The notes: generated from the letters alone by a model not told the origin. A stretch of DNA of 64,000 nt from Flavobacterium sp. (GCA_021740105.1 JAIPAM010000003.1:124001-188000), one strand, 5' to 3'; shown: positions 1-10,364, counted from the first letter of the stretch. Translations and numbers: made by a program.

Positions 1-1911
1 GACAAAAATACTTTGGTGATTACCCAAATTCCATTTTCTACCAATACTACCACTCTAATTGATAGTATTTTGAAAGCCAATGAAAAAGGGAAAATCAAAA
101 TCAAGAAAATTGAAGACAATACCGCTGCAGAAGTTGAAATCTTAATTCATTTATTCCCAGGTGTTTCTCCAGATAAAACAATAGATGCTTTATTCGCATT
201 CACCGCTTGTGAAACTTCTGTTTCTCCACTAGGTTGTGTAATTGAAGACAACAGTCCATTGTTTATTGGTGTTTCGGATATGCTTAAAATTTCTACCAAT
301 AGAACGGTTGGTTTATTAAAAAGTGAATTGGAAATTCAATTAAGCGAATTAGAAGAGCAATGGCATTTTGCTTCTTTAGAGCGTATTTTTATCGAGCAAA
401 AAGTGTATCGTTTAATTGAAGAGGAAGATACTAAAGAAGGTGTAATTGCTGCCATTGATAAAGGTTTGAAACCTCACATCAAACACTTAAAGCGTGCAAT
501 TACAGAAGATGATATTTTGCGCTTAACAGAAATTCGAATCATGAGAATTTCAAAATTTGATAGCAACAAAGCCCAAGACAAAATTGAAGCTTTGGAAGGG
601 GATATCGAACAAGTAAAATTCGATTTAGAAAACCTAATCGATTTTGCTATTGCTTATTTCACACGATTAAAAGAGAAATACGGAAAAGGTCGTGAACGTC
701 AAACCGAGCTAAGAATCTTTGATGATATTGAAGCTACAAAAGTAGTTTTAAGAAACACCAAATTATATGTAAATAGAGAAGAAGGATTTGTAGGAACAAG
801 TCTTAAAAAAGACGAGTACGTTACCGATTGCTCTGACATTGATGATATAATTGTTTTTCTACAAGATGGAAAAATGATGGTAACCAAAGTAGATTCTAAA
901 ACATTTGTAGGTAAAGACATTATTCATATTGCCATATTTGACCGAAGCGATAAACGCACCATTTATAATATGATTTATCGTGATGGAAAAAATGGTCCTT
1001 CATACATTAAACGTTTCAATGTTTCTGGTGTAACTCGTGACAAACCTTACGATTTAACGAATGAAAAACCAGGTTCACAAGTACTCTATTTCTCTTGTAA
1101 TCCGAATGGTGAAGCCGAAGTAATAACTATATTACTTCGTCAAGTGGGAAGTATTAAAAAATTAAAATTCGATATCGATTTTGCTAATCTGGCGATTAAA
1201 GGAAGAACTTCTAAAGGAAATATTGTTACTAAATATCCTATTAAAAAAATCGAACTTAAGGAAAAAGGAATCTCCACTTTATTACCAAGAAAAATTTGGT
1301 TTGACGATACCGTTCAAAGATTAAATGTTGATGCTCGTGGAGAATTGTTAGGTGAATTTAGACCTAATGATAAAATTTTAATTATCCAGCAATCTGGTAA
1401 ATTAAAAGTCGTTACTCCAGAATTAACTACGCATTTCGATGAAGACATGGTGGTATTGGAAAAATGGATACCTAAAAAACCAATTTCAGCTATTTATTAT
1501 GATGGTGAAAAGGAACGTTATTTTGTAAAACGTTTTTTAGTAGAAGTTGAAAATAAAGAAGAAACATTTATTACTGAACATCCAAATTCTCAATTAGAAA
1601 TTGTTTCTACCGATTATCGACCTGTTGCTGAATTGATTTTTAATAAAATTAAAGGGATTCAAAAAGACAATTTAAATGTTGATATTGAAGCCTTTATAGC
1701 GGTTAAAGGATTTAAGGCTTTGGGTAATCAATTGACTACAGACAAAGTAAAACAAGTAAATCTTTTAGAACCGTTACCATTTAAAATTCCTGAAGAAGTA
1801 GTTCCTGAAGAAATAGAAGTTGAAGGAGATGAGGTTGAAAATAGTGAAACCAATGAATATGACGATTCAGATATTCAATTAGACGAAGACGGTCAAATAA
1901 CATTATTTTAA
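1..1911 (+). CDS. parC: DNA topoisomerase IV/gyrase subunit A (5'-truncated by window)
   Basis: C-terminal part of a type IIA topoisomerase A subunit, the DNA cleavage/rejoining subunit that works with a ParE/GyrB-type ATPase to decatenate or relax DNA. The frame is open from base 1, so roughly the first 250-300 residues, including the catalytic tyrosine, lie outside the window. What is present is the end of the breakage-reunion core with the long coiled-coil arm (about residues 100-225 of the fragment) and then the beta-pinwheel-like C-terminal domain. I see no gyrase-type QRRGGKG box, which favours topoisomerase IV ParC over GyrA. The protein ends in an acidic Glu/Asp-rich tail. The apparent TTG at base 13 is an internal Leu codon, not a start. 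Alternative: a GyrA paralogue. Confidence 0.88.
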   Translation, partial: DKNTLVITQIPFSTNTTTLIDSILKANEKGKIKIKKIEDNTAAEVEILIHLFPGVSPDKTIDALFAFTACETSVSPLGCVIEDNSPLFIGVSDMLKISTNRTVGLLKSELEIQLSELEEQWHFASLERIFIEQKVYRLIEEEDTKEGVIAAIDKGLKPHIKHLKRAITEDDILRLTEIRIMRISKFDSNKAQDKIEALEGDIEQVKFDLENLIDFAIAYFTRLKEKYGKGRERQTELRIFDDIEATKVVLRNTKLYVNREEGFVGTSLKKDEYVTDCSDIDDIIVFLQDGKMMVTKVDSKTFVGKDIIHIAIFDRSDKRTIYNMIYRDGKNGPSYIKRFNVSGVTRDKPYDLTNEKPGSQVLYFSCNPNGEAEVITILLRQVGSIKKLKFDIDFANLAIKGRTSKGNIVTKYPIKKIELKEKGISTLLPRKIWFDDTVQRLNVDARGELLGEFRPNDKILIIQQSGKLKVVTPELTTHFDEDMVVLEKWIPKKPISAIYYDGEKERYFVKRFLVEVENKEETFITEHPNSQLEIVSTDYRPVAELIFNKIKGIQKDNLNVDIEAFIAVKGFKALGNQLTTDKVKQVNLLEPLPFKIPEEVVPEEIEVEGDEVENSETNEYDDSDIQLDEDGQITLF

Positions 1912-1954
1912 ATCTGTAGAAGAGCTAAATTTAACAAAAAACGCATTACTAATT

Positions 1955-1987
1955 ATTTTGCAAAATGGTCTTTTTAAAGTAATTTTG
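1955..1987 (+). promoter_or_regulatory. purL promoter, Bacteroidetes type, with palindrome
   Basis: TTTG at 1957-1960, a 19-bp spacer, then TAATTTTG at 1980-1987 fit the Bacteroidetes consensus TTG/TTTG and TAnnTTTG. Transcription would start near 1994, giving a short A/C-rich leader with repeated CAA up to the ATG at 2011. The -33 element lies inside a perfect 12-bp palindrome, ATTTTGCAAAAT (1955-1966), which could be an operator or chance. Confidence 0.6.
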
Positions 1988-2010
1988 CACAACACAACAA
2001 CAACAATAAA

Positions 2011-5000
2011 ATGATTCACTTTTTCGAAAACGAAACCAATACGGTTTTTGCTGTTCAATCGCAAAAAGAATTTTCTGCAGAAGACATTTCAAAATTAAAC
2101 TGGCTTTTTGGCAACTCAAATAAAATAGATAGATCCGTTCTAAATACAATTGGAACGGATTTTTTTATTGGCCCACGAGCCACTATGATTACTCCTTGGA
2201 GCACTAATGCCGTTGAGATTACTCAAAATATGGGAATCTACGGGATCGTTAGAATTGAAGAATTTTTCAAAGTAAATTCCGATTACACCGATTTTGATCC
2301 AATGCTCTCGCAAAAATACCAAGAACTAAATCAAGCAATTTTTACGATCAATATCCAGCCTGAAGCAATTTTAGAAATTGATGACATTGCAAAATACAAT
2401 CAAAGTGAAGGATTGGCTTTGAGCGAAGAAGAAGTAGATTATTTAAATAAATTATCAACTAAAATAGGAAGAAAATTAACCGATTCTGAAGTGTTTGGTT
2501 TTTCTCAAGCCAATTCAGAGCACTGTCGACACAAAATTTTCAATGGAACTTTTGTAATTGACGGAGTTGAAATGCCCACTTCCCTATTCAAATTAATCAA
2601 AAAAACATCAGCGGAAAATCCGAACGATATTGTATCCGCTTATAAAGATAATGTTGCTTTTATAAAAGGACCAAAAGTGCAACAATTTGCACCTAAAAGT
2701 CCTGAAAAAGCTGATTTCTATGAAACCAAAGATTTTGATTCTGTACTTTCACTTAAAGCAGAAACACATAATTTTCCAACAACTGTTGAACCTTTTAATG
2801 GCGCAGCAACAGGATCTGGTGGGGAAATTCGTGATCGATTAGCCGGTGGTCAAGGTTCTATTCCTCTTGCAGGAACGGCAGTTTATATGACTTCTTATTC
2901 TAGATTATCCCAATTGAAACCTTGGGAAAAAGGAATGGAAGAAAGAAAATGGTTGTATCAAACTCCTATGGATATTTTGATTAAAGCCTCTAATGGCGCG
3001 TCCGATTTTGGAAATAAATTTGGCCAACCTTTAATTACTGGTTCTATTTTAACGTTCGAACACGAAGAAAACAACCGCAAATTAGGTTACGATAAAGTGA
3101 TTATGCAAGCGGGTGGAATTGGTTATGGAAAACTAAATCAAGCCATCAAGCAAAAACCAAAAGCAGGAGATAAAATAGTAATTTTAGGTGGTGATAATTA
3201 CCGAATTGGAATGGGTGGAGCAGCAGTTTCATCAGCTGATACCGGCGAATTTAGTTCTGGAATTGAATTAAATGCCATTCAACGTTCCAATCCAGAAATG
3301 CAAAAAAGAGCTGCTAATGCTATTCGTGGATTAGTAGAAAGCAATAACAATCCTATCGTTTCTATCCATGATCATGGTGCTGGAGGACATTTAAATTGCC
3401 TATCTGAATTAATTGAAGAAACGGGTGGATTAATTGATTTAGATAAATTACCAGTGGGAGATCCAACACTTTCAGCTAAAGAAATCATTGGAAACGAATC
3501 TCAAGAAAGAATGGGATTGGTAATTGGTCAAAATGACATTGAATTACTTCAAAAAATTGCTGATAGAGAACGCTCACCGATGTACCAAGTTGGAGACGTA
3601 ACTGACAATCATCGTTTTACTTTTGAATCAAAAACTACAGGTGAAAAACCGATGGATTTTGCCTTGGAAGATTTTTTTGGAAGTTCTCCTAAAACAATCA
3701 TGACCGATAAAACGGTAACCATAAATTACTCTGAAATTAACTATTCACAAGAAAAAATAGCTACTTATTTAGAGCAAGTTTTACAATTAGAAGCCGTTGC
3801 TTGTAAAGATTGGTTGACCAATAAAGTGGACCGATGTGTAGGAGGAAAAGTCGCCAAACAACAATGTACTGGTCCAATCCAATTGCCACTAAACAACTGT
3901 GGCGTTATGGCTTTGGATTACCTTGGAAAAGAAGGGATTGCAACTTCAATTGGGCACTCACCTATTGCCTCTTTGATCGATCCTGTAGCAGGAACAAGAA
4001 CCGCAATTGCCGAGGCATTGTCTAACATTGTTTGGGCTCCAATTAAAGACGGAATCAAAGGAATTTCATTGTCTGCTAATTGGATGTGGGCATGTAAAAA
4101 CGAAGGCGAAGATGCGCGATTGTATGCTGCCGTTCAAAGTTGTTCTGATTTTGCAATTGAATTAGGAATCAATATTCCAACAGGAAAAGATTCCCTTTCA
4201 ATGAAACAAAAATATCCAAATGAAGAAGTTATTGCACCAGGAACGGTAATAATTTCTGCAGGTGGAAATTGTACTGACATTAAAAAAGTAATAGAACCTG
4301 TATTGCAAATTGATGGTGGTTCTATTTATTATATCAATTTGTCTCAAGACGAATTTAAATTGGGTGGAACCTCCTTTGCTCAAGTTTTAAATACCGTAGG
4401 AACAGAAGTACCAACAATTAATGATGCTGATTTTTTCAAAAAAGCATTCAATGTGATTCAAGATGCAATAGTAAACGATCAAATTATTGCTGGACATGAC
4501 ATTGGAAGTGGCGGATTGATTACTACTCTATTAGAAATGTGTTTTGCCAATACTAATTTAGGTGCCACAATAGATTCGTCCTCTTTTGATGAGAAAGATA
4601 TTATAAGAATTCTTTTCGCTGAAAATATTGGAATTGTTTTCCAAGCTAAAAATGATGATGAAATTGAAAATAGATTAAATGCCAATAACATCAATTTCTA
4701 TAAAATAGGAAAAGTTACCAATGAAGCTACTTTAAAATTTGGTCTATTGTCATTTGATATTCCAAAATATAGAGATATTTGGTATTCAACTTCTTACTTA
4801 TTGGATCAAAAACAATCGAAAAATGGGATGGCAAAAGCACGTTTCGAAAATTATAAAAACCAACCTTTAAATTACACTTTTCCAACTCATTTCACAGGAA
4901 AAAAACCCGTAATCGACGCTTCAAAACCCCGTCCTAAAGCAGCCATTATTCGTGAAAAAGGAAGTAATTCCGAGCGTGAAATGGCGAATGCAATGTATTT

Positions 5001-5676
5001 AGCTGGTTTTGACGTGAAAGACATTCACATGACCGATTTAATTTCGGGAAGAGAAAATCTAGAAGACGTTCAGTTTATTGGAGCTGTAGGTGGATTTTCA
5101 AATTCAGATGTTTTAGGATCGGCAAAAGGTTGGGCTGGAGCCTTTTTATACAATGAAAAAGCAAAAACTGCTTTAGCAAATTTCTTCAAAAGAGAAGATA
5201 CTTTATCGGTAGGAATTTGCAACGGATGCCAGTTATTTATGGAGTTGGAGGTGATTAATCCAGAGCATAAAGTACATGGAAAAATGAAGCACAACACTTC
5301 TAGAAAACACGAAAGCGGCTTTACTTCGGTAACCATTCAAGACAACAATTCAGTGATGTTATCGACACTTGCGGGAGCTACTTTAGGAGTTTGGATTTCG
5401 CATGGCGAAGGAAAATTTAATTTGCCGTTGCCTGAGGAAAATTACAACATCGTTTCTAAATATGCTTATGCCGAATATCCTGCCAACCCGAATGGTTCCG
5501 ATTATAACACGGCGATGCTTTGCGATAAAACAGGACGCCATTTAGTGATGATGCCACACATTGAACGCTCTACTTTTCAATGGAATTGGGCGAATTATCC
5601 GAAAAACAGAAACGATGAAGTTTCCCCTTGGCACGAAGCATTTGTAAATGCTAAAAAGTGGATTGAAAATAAATAA
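2011..5676 (+). CDS. purL: Phosphoribosylformylglycinamidine synthase (large PurL)
   Basis: Converts FGAR, glutamine and ATP to FGAM in de novo purine synthesis; cytoplasmic. At 1221 residues it is the long single-chain form: a PurS-like N-terminal domain, a linker with the SEHCRH motif (about 169-174), two PurM-like synthetase halves (the first with [11 protein letters not shown] near 251) and a C-terminal class I glutaminase. The glutaminase triad is visible as Cys1070 in GICNGCQ, with His1183 and Glu1185 in MPHIER. The length is a little below the 1295 residues of the Escherichia coli enzyme, as is usual in Bacteroidetes. It stands alone behind its own promoter; no other pur gene is adjacent. 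Confidence 0.97.
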   Translation: MIHFFENETNTVFAVQSQKEFSAEDISKLNWLFGNSNKIDRSVLNTIGTDFFIGPRATMITPWSTNAVEITQNMGIYGIVRIEEFFKVNSDYTDFDPMLSQKYQELNQAIFTINIQPEAILEIDDIAKYNQSEGLALSEEEVDYLNKLSTKIGRKLTDSEVFGFSQANSEHCRHKIFNGTFVIDGVEMPTSLFKLIKKTSAENPNDIVSAYKDNVAFIKGPKVQQFAPKSPEKADFYETKDFDSVLSLKAETHNFPTTVEPFNGAATGSGGEIRDRLAGGQGSIPLAGTAVYMTSYSRLSQLKPWEKGMEERKWLYQTPMDILIKASNGASDFGNKFGQPLITGSILTFEHEENNRKLGYDKVIMQAGGIGYGKLNQAIKQKPKAGDKIVILGGDNYRIGMGGAAVSSADTGEFSSGIELNAIQRSNPEMQKRAANAIRGLVESNNNPIVSIHDHGAGGHLNCLSELIEETGGLIDLDKLPVGDPTLSAKEIIGNESQERMGLVIGQNDIELLQKIADRERSPMYQVGDVTDNHRFTFESKTTGEKPMDFALEDFFGSSPKTIMTDKTVTINYSEINYSQEKIATYLEQVLQLEAVACKDWLTNKVDRCVGGKVAKQQCTGPIQLPLNNCGVMALDYLGKEGIATSIGHSPIASLIDPVAGTRTAIAEALSNIVWAPIKDGIKGISLSANWMWACKNEGEDARLYAAVQSCSDFAIELGINIPTGKDSLSMKQKYPNEEVIAPGTVIISAGGNCTDIKKVIEPVLQIDGGSIYYINLSQDEFKLGGTSFAQVLNTVGTEVPTINDADFFKKAFNVIQDAIVNDQIIAGHDIGSGGLITTLLEMCFANTNLGATIDSSSFDEKDIIRILFAENIGIVFQAKNDDEIENRLNANNINFYKIGKVTNEATLKFGLLSFDIPKYRDIWYSTSYLLDQKQSKNGMAKARFENYKNQPLNYTFPTHFTGKKPVIDASKPRPKAAIIREKGSNSEREMANAMYLAGFDVKDIHMTDLISGRENLEDVQFIGAVGGFSNSDVLGSAKGWAGAFLYNEKAKTALANFFKREDTLSVGICNGCQLFMELEVINPEHKVHGKMKHNTSRKHESGFTSVTIQDNNSVMLSTLAGATLGVWISHGEGKFNLPLPEENYNIVSKYAYAEYPANPNGSDYNTAMLCDKTGRHLVMMPHIERSTFQWNWANYPKNRNDEVSPWHEAFVNAKKWIENK

Positions 5677-5739
5677 CAGTTATTTATTCTATATGCAAAT
5701 TAGTATCCATTTAATTAACAATTAATCACTAAAGAAAAT

Positions 5740-7179
5740 ATGAAAAAGATAATCATCTCTACCATTATTTTCATTAGTTGTTATACTTATTCACAAACAA
5801 TTAATGTTACATTAACTACACCTTCAACGCCTTTTCAAGATGCCGATGTTGGATCAATGGCATTTGCTGATATTGATAATGATAACGACCAAGATTTATT
5901 AATTACTGGTAAAGGTGGGCCTGTTAAAACAACATTATATTTAAATAATGGTTCTGGAAATTTTACCGAAGCTACAGGAACACCTTTTGTTAATGTTTAT
6001 AGTGGGACAGTAGGGTTTGCTCATGTGAATAATGATAATTTTATTGACCTTTACATAACTGGTACAACTGGAGGCGGCACTAGAACTTCCAATTTATATA
6101 TTAACAACGGTAATGGAACTTTCTCAATAACTACGAGTCCATTTCCAAATAGTAATGGTGGTAGTTTTGCTTTTGAAGATATTGACAATGATAATGATAA
6201 AGATGTTATTATTACTGGTTTAACTGGAAGCTTAAGTGGTGTTGGATTTACAAAATTATACACAAATAATGGTTCTGGTATTTTTTCCGAAGTTTTATCA
6301 ACACCCTTTGACCAGTTAGGTAACAGTTCTGTTGTGTTTATTGATGTAGAAAATGATGGTGATAAAGATATTATTTTAGCCGGAAAAGATAGTAATAATA
6401 CTAATTTAACTAAACTGTATTTAAACAATGGTAGTGGTGTTTTTACAGTATCATCTTCAACAACTTTTGCTGGTATTTCAGGCGGCGATTTGGCTGTGGC
6501 AGATTCAGACAATGATGGTGATATGGATGTAATTGTTAATGGTAGTTCATCACAAGGTTCACAAGGCTGGATTACAAAATTGTATACCAATAACGGTTCA
6601 GGAATTTTTACCGAAGTTACTACAACTCCATTTATTGGCACTTTAACAGGAGCAGTTGAATTTGCCGACTTTGATAATGACGGTGATAAAGATGTTATTG
6701 TTTTGGGTGCTAGAATTGGAAATCCTTCGGCTATGTGTAAAATTTATCAAAACCAGGGAAATAATTCTTTTGTAGAATCTAATGATTTAATTGCTACTTA
6801 TATAGCAAGTATAGCAATTGCAGATATAGATAATGATACCGATTTAGATTTTATTATAGGTGGTACTCATTTTACAGCACCAACAGAAAACCCAAAATTG
6901 TATAAAAATAACTTGAATTCCCCACTAGGTGTTTTAAATTTTAATAATACAATTGATGTATCCTATTTCCCAAATCCAGCAAAAGATTTTGTAAATTTTG
7001 AAGCTTATAATTCTATTGAAAAGATTTCTATTTATAATGTTTTAGGTGAGGTAGTTTTGAAAGAAAATATTTATGATCAAAACTATAAATTGGATATTAG
7101 TATGTTAACTACTGGCTCTTATTTTATAAAATTAGAGAATAAGAATCAAGTTAAAACTTTTAAATTAATTAAGATATAA
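5740..7179 (+). CDS. Secreted FG-GAP/VCBS repeat protein with T9SS sorting domain
   Basis: A 479-residue exported protein. An N-terminal signal peptide (about residues 1-19, ending SYSQ) is followed by seven repeats, each with an Asp/Asn-rich calcium-binding-like loop such as DIDNDNDQD or DFDNDGDKD, a hydrophobic strand and a KLYxNNGSGxF segment. Seven copies suggest a closed seven-bladed beta-propeller of the FG-GAP/VCBS type. The last 75 or so residues (from YFPNPAKDF to the KTFKLIKI end) match the type A C-terminal signal that directs cargo through type IX secretion and onto the cell surface. Substrate and partner are unknown; such proteins often bind glycans or act as adhesins. It stands alone on this strand, 63 bp after purL. 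Confidence 0.85.
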   Translation: MKKIIISTIIFISCYTYSQTINVTLTTPSTPFQDADVGSMAFADIDNDNDQDLLITGKGGPVKTTLYLNNGSGNFTEATGTPFVNVYSGTVGFAHVNNDNFIDLYITGTTGGGTRTSNLYINNGNGTFSITTSPFPNSNGGSFAFEDIDNDNDKDVIITGLTGSLSGVGFTKLYTNNGSGIFSEVLSTPFDQLGNSSVVFIDVENDGDKDIILAGKDSNNTNLTKLYLNNGSGVFTVSSSTTFAGISGGDLAVADSDNDGDMDVIVNGSSSQGSQGWITKLYTNNGSGIFTEVTTTPFIGTLTGAVEFADFDNDGDKDVIVLGARIGNPSAMCKIYQNQGNNSFVESNDLIATYIASIAIADIDNDTDLDFIIGGTHFTAPTENPKLYKNNLNSPLGVLNFNNTIDVSYFPNPAKDFVNFEAYNSIEKISIYNVLGEVVLKENIYDQNYKLDISMLTTGSYFIKLENKNQVKTFKLIKI

Positions 7180-7214
7180 TAATTAAAAAGAAAAACAAAT
7201 AACTTTTAACCTTT

Positions 7215-7272
7215 TTGCAAAAGCTTTGTTAAGTATACATAAATGGAATTCCATAAATTAAAGCTTTTGCAA
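7215..7272. repeat. Perfect 13-bp inverted repeat enclosing a 12-bp palindrome
   Basis: TTGCAAAAGCTTT at 7215-7227 is the exact reverse complement of AAAGCTTTTGCAA at 7260-7272. The 32-bp spacer contains a second perfect palindrome, ATGGAATTCCAT (7243-7254). The element lies between the convergent FG-GAP and phosphatase genes. It has no clear T-run at either edge, so it is not a textbook terminator. Confidence 0.7.
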
Positions 7273-7319
7273 CAAATGAAGTTTGGAATTTAATCAACTC
7301 CCACATAGAGCGCGGAACG

Positions 7320-7901
7320 TTACCTCAAAGTATCTTTTCTTCTAATATAATTATGCAAGAAATCACCTTTTGGTTTTCCTAAATCAAAGGAGCTCCATTT
7401 GGTTAAAAACCGGGTGCTGGTTCTGGCTTTGTCTTTGTCCCAATTTTCATATTCTATTCGGTAAACCGCTGAATATAATTCGGCGCGACCTACACCATGA
7501 TAACAATGAATTAGTACAGGATAATTGGCTGGATTGTCCATTATTTTATAAAATAATAACAGATTTTCTTTATTAGGAACTTGATCTGAACCATCATTAA
7601 AATAGTTTACGCCTTTAATCTTTGCGACTGCATTTTTCTCAGCAACTAATTCTGCAGCATCTTCTGGATTATTGACATCGTCACCCGTTCCTGGAAATCG
7701 CAGATCAACAATCGACTTAATATGGTATTTTTTAACGTAGGATTCTATCTGATCTGGAGGAAGTACACCAGATTTGTATACTTTTCCTTCTGTTATGGTT
7801 TCGAAATTATGGTTGATATTCATATCGTACACATATTTACCTCCGAATAGAAGCGACAATACAAATAGTAAAGTTCCAATGATTTTTAGCTGTCTTTTCA
7901 T
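7320..7901 (-). CDS. Membrane-anchored Cys-dependent (tyrosine/dual-specificity) phosphatase-like protein
   Basis: A 193-residue protein with an N-terminal transmembrane segment or uncleaved signal (about 7-24) and one phosphatase domain. The HCx5R signature is intact: His132, Cys133 (nucleophile) and Arg139 in HCYHGVGR, with a possible general acid in the FNDGSD stretch (about 101-106). This matches the DSP/PTP superfamily, in particular the bacterial branch often annotated as fused DSP-PTPase-like. The membrane anchor and short tail suggest an envelope or periplasmic location. Substrates may be phosphotyrosine, phosphoinositide or polyphosphate-type molecules; the sequence does not decide. 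It is a single gene, convergent with the FG-GAP gene and divergent from fadD. Confidence 0.75.
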   Translation of the reverse strand: MKRQLKIIGTLLFVLSLLFGGKYVYDMNINHNFETITEGKVYKSGVLPPDQIESYVKKYHIKSIVDLRFPGTGDDVNNPEDAAELVAEKNAVAKIKGVNYFNDGSDQVPNKENLLLFYKIMDNPANYPVLIHCYHGVGRAELYSAVYRIEYENWDKDKARTSTRFLTKWSSFDLGKPKGDFLHNYIRRKDTLR

Positions 7902-8016
7902 AATGTAAAATTAAAAACTTAATGGCTAATTTATGTTAATAAATTAAAATTAATTAATAAGTTTTGAATTTGTATATTTTTCATTAATTTGCATACTTAT
8001 AAAATCTCGTTTAAAA

Positions 8017-9792
8017 ATGACAAATGTAACTCGGTTATTTGAATTTCCTTATTATCAATTAGAAAAATACAATTCCATTTCGGATTCATTAGTAACGAAA
8101 TATGATGGGGATTGGATAAAAACTTCTACAGAAGAATACATCAATAAATCCAATGCTATTTCGCGAGCATTAATTAAAATGGGGGTTCAGAAAGACGATA
8201 AAATTGCTGTAATTTCTACCAACAATAGAACGGAATGGAATATTGTTGATATCGGGGTTCTACAAACAGGTGCTCAAAACGTACCTATTTACCCTACCAT
8301 TTCTGAAACGGAATACGAGTATATATTAAACCATTCGGAATCAATTTATTGTTTTGTTTCCGATGCAGAAATTTTACGTAAAGTCAATCTTATAAAAGCT
8401 AACGTACCTAAACTAAAAGAAGTTTACTCATTTGATACTATTGAAGGTTGTAAAAATTGGGCCGAATTACTTACCATCGGAGAAGAACTTAACAACCAAG
8501 AGGAAGTGGAAGCAAGAAAAGAATTGGTTCAACCAAATGATTTAGCTACCATAATTTACACTTCGGGAACCACTGGAAAACCTAAAGGCGTAATGTTATC
8601 TCACGATAATATTGTATCAAATGTATTTGCTGGAGCTAAAAGAATTCCGCTTTCACCTGGTAATAGCCGAACCATGAGTTATTTACCTGTTTGTCATATT
8701 CTAGAGCGTTTTTACCTTTATTTATGTCAATATTATGGTGTTTCAATTTATTTTGGAGAATCGATTGATAAAATTGGAGATAACCTAAAAGAGGTAAAAC
8801 CTAATTTAATGACCGGGGTTCCTCGAGTTCTTGAAAAAGTATACGATAAAATTTATGCTAAAGGATTAGAGCTGAAAGGGCTTAAAAAAATGATCTTCTT
8901 TTGGGCTTTAAATTTGGGGTTTAGTTATAAACCTTACAATGAAAATGGTTGGTGGTATGAATTCCAATTAAAAATAGCTCGGAAATTAGTTTTCAGCAAA
9001 TGGAAAGAAGGTGTTGGAGGAAATTTAGAAATGATTGCTTGTGGAAGTGCCGCTTTGCAACCTAGACTAGCACGGATTTTTGCTGCTGCAAACATTACTA
9101 TTATGGAAGGCTACGGATTAACGGAGACTTCCCCATTGATTTCTATTAACGATATGAGAAACCGTGGATATAAAATAGGAACCGTTGGGAAAGTAGTGGA
9201 TAAAGTGGAAATCAAAATTGCTGAAGACGGTGAAATACTTTGTAAAGGTCCCAATGTGATGCTGGGTTATTATAAAGATGTAGATCAAACTAATGAAGTT
9301 TTAAAAGACGGTTATTTTCATACTGGCGACATTGGAGAAATAGATTCTGAAGGATTTTTGAAAATTACTGATCGTAAAAAAGAAATGTTTAAAACCTCAG
9401 GCGGAAAATACATTTCACCTCAATTACTTGAAAATGCGTTCAAACAATCTCGTTTTATAGAACAAATAATGGTAATTGGTGACGGACAAAAAATGCCAGC
9501 AGCGTTTATTCAGCCCCATTTTGACTATATTAAAGAATGGCAAAAATTACACGATATGACTCCAGATACTTCCTTTGAAGCCATTGCAAATAATCCAAAA
9601 GTAATAGAAAGAATTCAAGAAGAAGTAAATAAAATCAATGAGAAGTTTGGAAATTGGGAAAGAGTCAAGAGATTTGAACTTACGCCAGACCTTTGGACAA
9701 TTGATGGTGGTCACGTAACTCCTACCCTAAAACTCAAGAGAAAAGTGGTTCTCGAAAAGTACAAAGAATTGTATTCTAAAATCTACGGCTAA
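8017..9792 (+). CDS. fadD: Long-chain fatty acid--CoA ligase
   Basis: An ANL-superfamily AMP-forming ligase of 591 residues that activates fatty acids to acyl-CoA, the entry step of beta-oxidation. The AMP-binding P-loop YTSGTTGKPK is at 181-190, followed by the family motifs YGLTETSP and, near the C-terminus, YFHTGDIGEID and TDRKKEMFKTSGGKY. The shape is that of the eukaryote-like long-chain FAA/FadD15 group common in Bacteroidetes. It has its own strong terminator and is followed by the marR-fadN-fadA-fadE operon on the same strand, which fits a shared role. No perfect TAnnTTTG was found upstream. A GCATACT half-site (7991-7997) resembles half of the palindrome before marR, which may be chance. 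Confidence 0.95.
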   Translation: MTNVTRLFEFPYYQLEKYNSISDSLVTKYDGDWIKTSTEEYINKSNAISRALIKMGVQKDDKIAVISTNNRTEWNIVDIGVLQTGAQNVPIYPTISETEYEYILNHSESIYCFVSDAEILRKVNLIKANVPKLKEVYSFDTIEGCKNWAELLTIGEELNNQEEVEARKELVQPNDLATIIYTSGTTGKPKGVMLSHDNIVSNVFAGAKRIPLSPGNSRTMSYLPVCHILERFYLYLCQYYGVSIYFGESIDKIGDNLKEVKPNLMTGVPRVLEKVYDKIYAKGLELKGLKKMIFFWALNLGFSYKPYNENGWWYEFQLKIARKLVFSKWKEGVGGNLEMIACGSAALQPRLARIFAAANITIMEGYGLTETSPLISINDMRNRGYKIGTVGKVVDKVEIKIAEDGEILCKGPNVMLGYYKDVDQTNEVLKDGYFHTGDIGEIDSEGFLKITDRKKEMFKTSGGKYISPQLLENAFKQSRFIEQIMVIGDGQKMPAAFIQPHFDYIKEWQKLHDMTPDTSFEAIANNPKVIERIQEEVNKINEKFGNWERVKRFELTPDLWTIDGGHVTPTLKLKRKVVLEKYKELYSKIYG

Positions 9793-9796
9793 AAAA

Positions 9797-9825
9797 AACT
9801 CCTCAAATTATGAGGAGTTTTTTTT
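9797..9825 (+). terminator. Rho-independent terminator of fadD
   Basis: Perfect 9-bp stem AACTCCTCA / TGAGGAGTT (9797-9805 and 9811-9819) with a 5-base loop, followed by a T-run to about 9825. Confidence 0.9.
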
Positions 9826-9844
9826 AACATAAAAATAAATAAAA

Positions 9845-9879
9845 ATACTATGCGTGCATACTATTTTTTATTACATTTG
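9845..9879 (+). promoter_or_regulatory. Promoter and candidate MarR operator of the fad operon
   Basis: TACATTTG at 9872-9879 is a perfect TAnnTTTG box, placing the start of transcription about 10 nt before the marR ATG. Just upstream, 9845-9864 is a near-perfect 20-bp palindrome with core TATGCGTGCATA and one mismatched pair in the arms. It sits where the -33 element should be, with no TTG visible there. MarR proteins bind palindromes of this size, so autoregulation by the first gene of the operon is a reasonable inference; it is not proven. Confidence 0.55.
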
Positions 9880-9896
9880 AAAATAAATAAAAAATA

Positions 9897-10364
9897 ATGA
9901 AGGAGAAAACTATAGATTATATACTTAGAGCTACCTGGCAGGCGGTCTCAAGGATGTATAATGACGAGGCACAAAACTTTGGTGCTTCAATGGCTACAGG
10001 ATTTGCTTTATTGAGTATAGATAAAGACAAAGGAACTCCTTCGACTTCATTGGGTCCTAAAATGGGAATGGAAGCAACCAGCTTAACCAGAACTTTAAAA
10101 TCTATGGAGGACAAGAGATTAATTATTAGAAAGAAAAACCCCGATGACGGCCGTGGTGTTCTTATTTACCTTACTGACTTTGGAAGAGAAAAAAGAGAAT
10201 TGTCAAGAAGCACTGTTTTGAAATTTAATGATACTGTAAAAAAAAATGTTTCAGAAGAAAAACTAAAGCACTTTACAGAAGTAACTGACATCATTAATGA
10301 TTTAATCATAGAGAAAAAGATATTTAGTAATAGAGAAAATACATCAGACCAAAAAAATAAATAG
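9897..10364 (+). CDS. MarR-family transcriptional regulator of the fad operon
   Basis: A 155-residue winged-helix regulator. The central part (about 35-110) has the MarR pattern: helix-turn-helix with TSLTRTLKSMEDKRLI, then the wing with the conserved DxR-type turn NPDDGRGVLIYLTDFG. Its stop codon is immediately followed by the fadN ATG with no gap, so it is co-transcribed and probably translationally coupled with the beta-oxidation genes. By analogy with other fad-linked regulators it may sense acyl-CoA or fatty acid; ligand and mode of action are inferred. A palindrome in its own promoter (9845-9864) is the likely target. Confidence 0.88.
   Translation: MKEKTIDYILRATWQAVSRMYNDEAQNFGASMATGFALLSIDKDKGTPSTSLGPKMGMEATSLTRTLKSMEDKRLIIRKKNPDDGRGVLIYLTDFGREKRELSRSTVLKFNDTVKKNVSEEKLKHFTEVTDIINDLIIEKKIFSNRENTSDQKNK

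Noticed and set aside
6051..6641. 196-codon open frame antisense to the FG-GAP gene
   Set aside because: It runs opposite a repetitive, Asp/Asn-rich gene whose codon pattern leaves the reverse frame open. It has no signal, no domain, and low-complexity composition.
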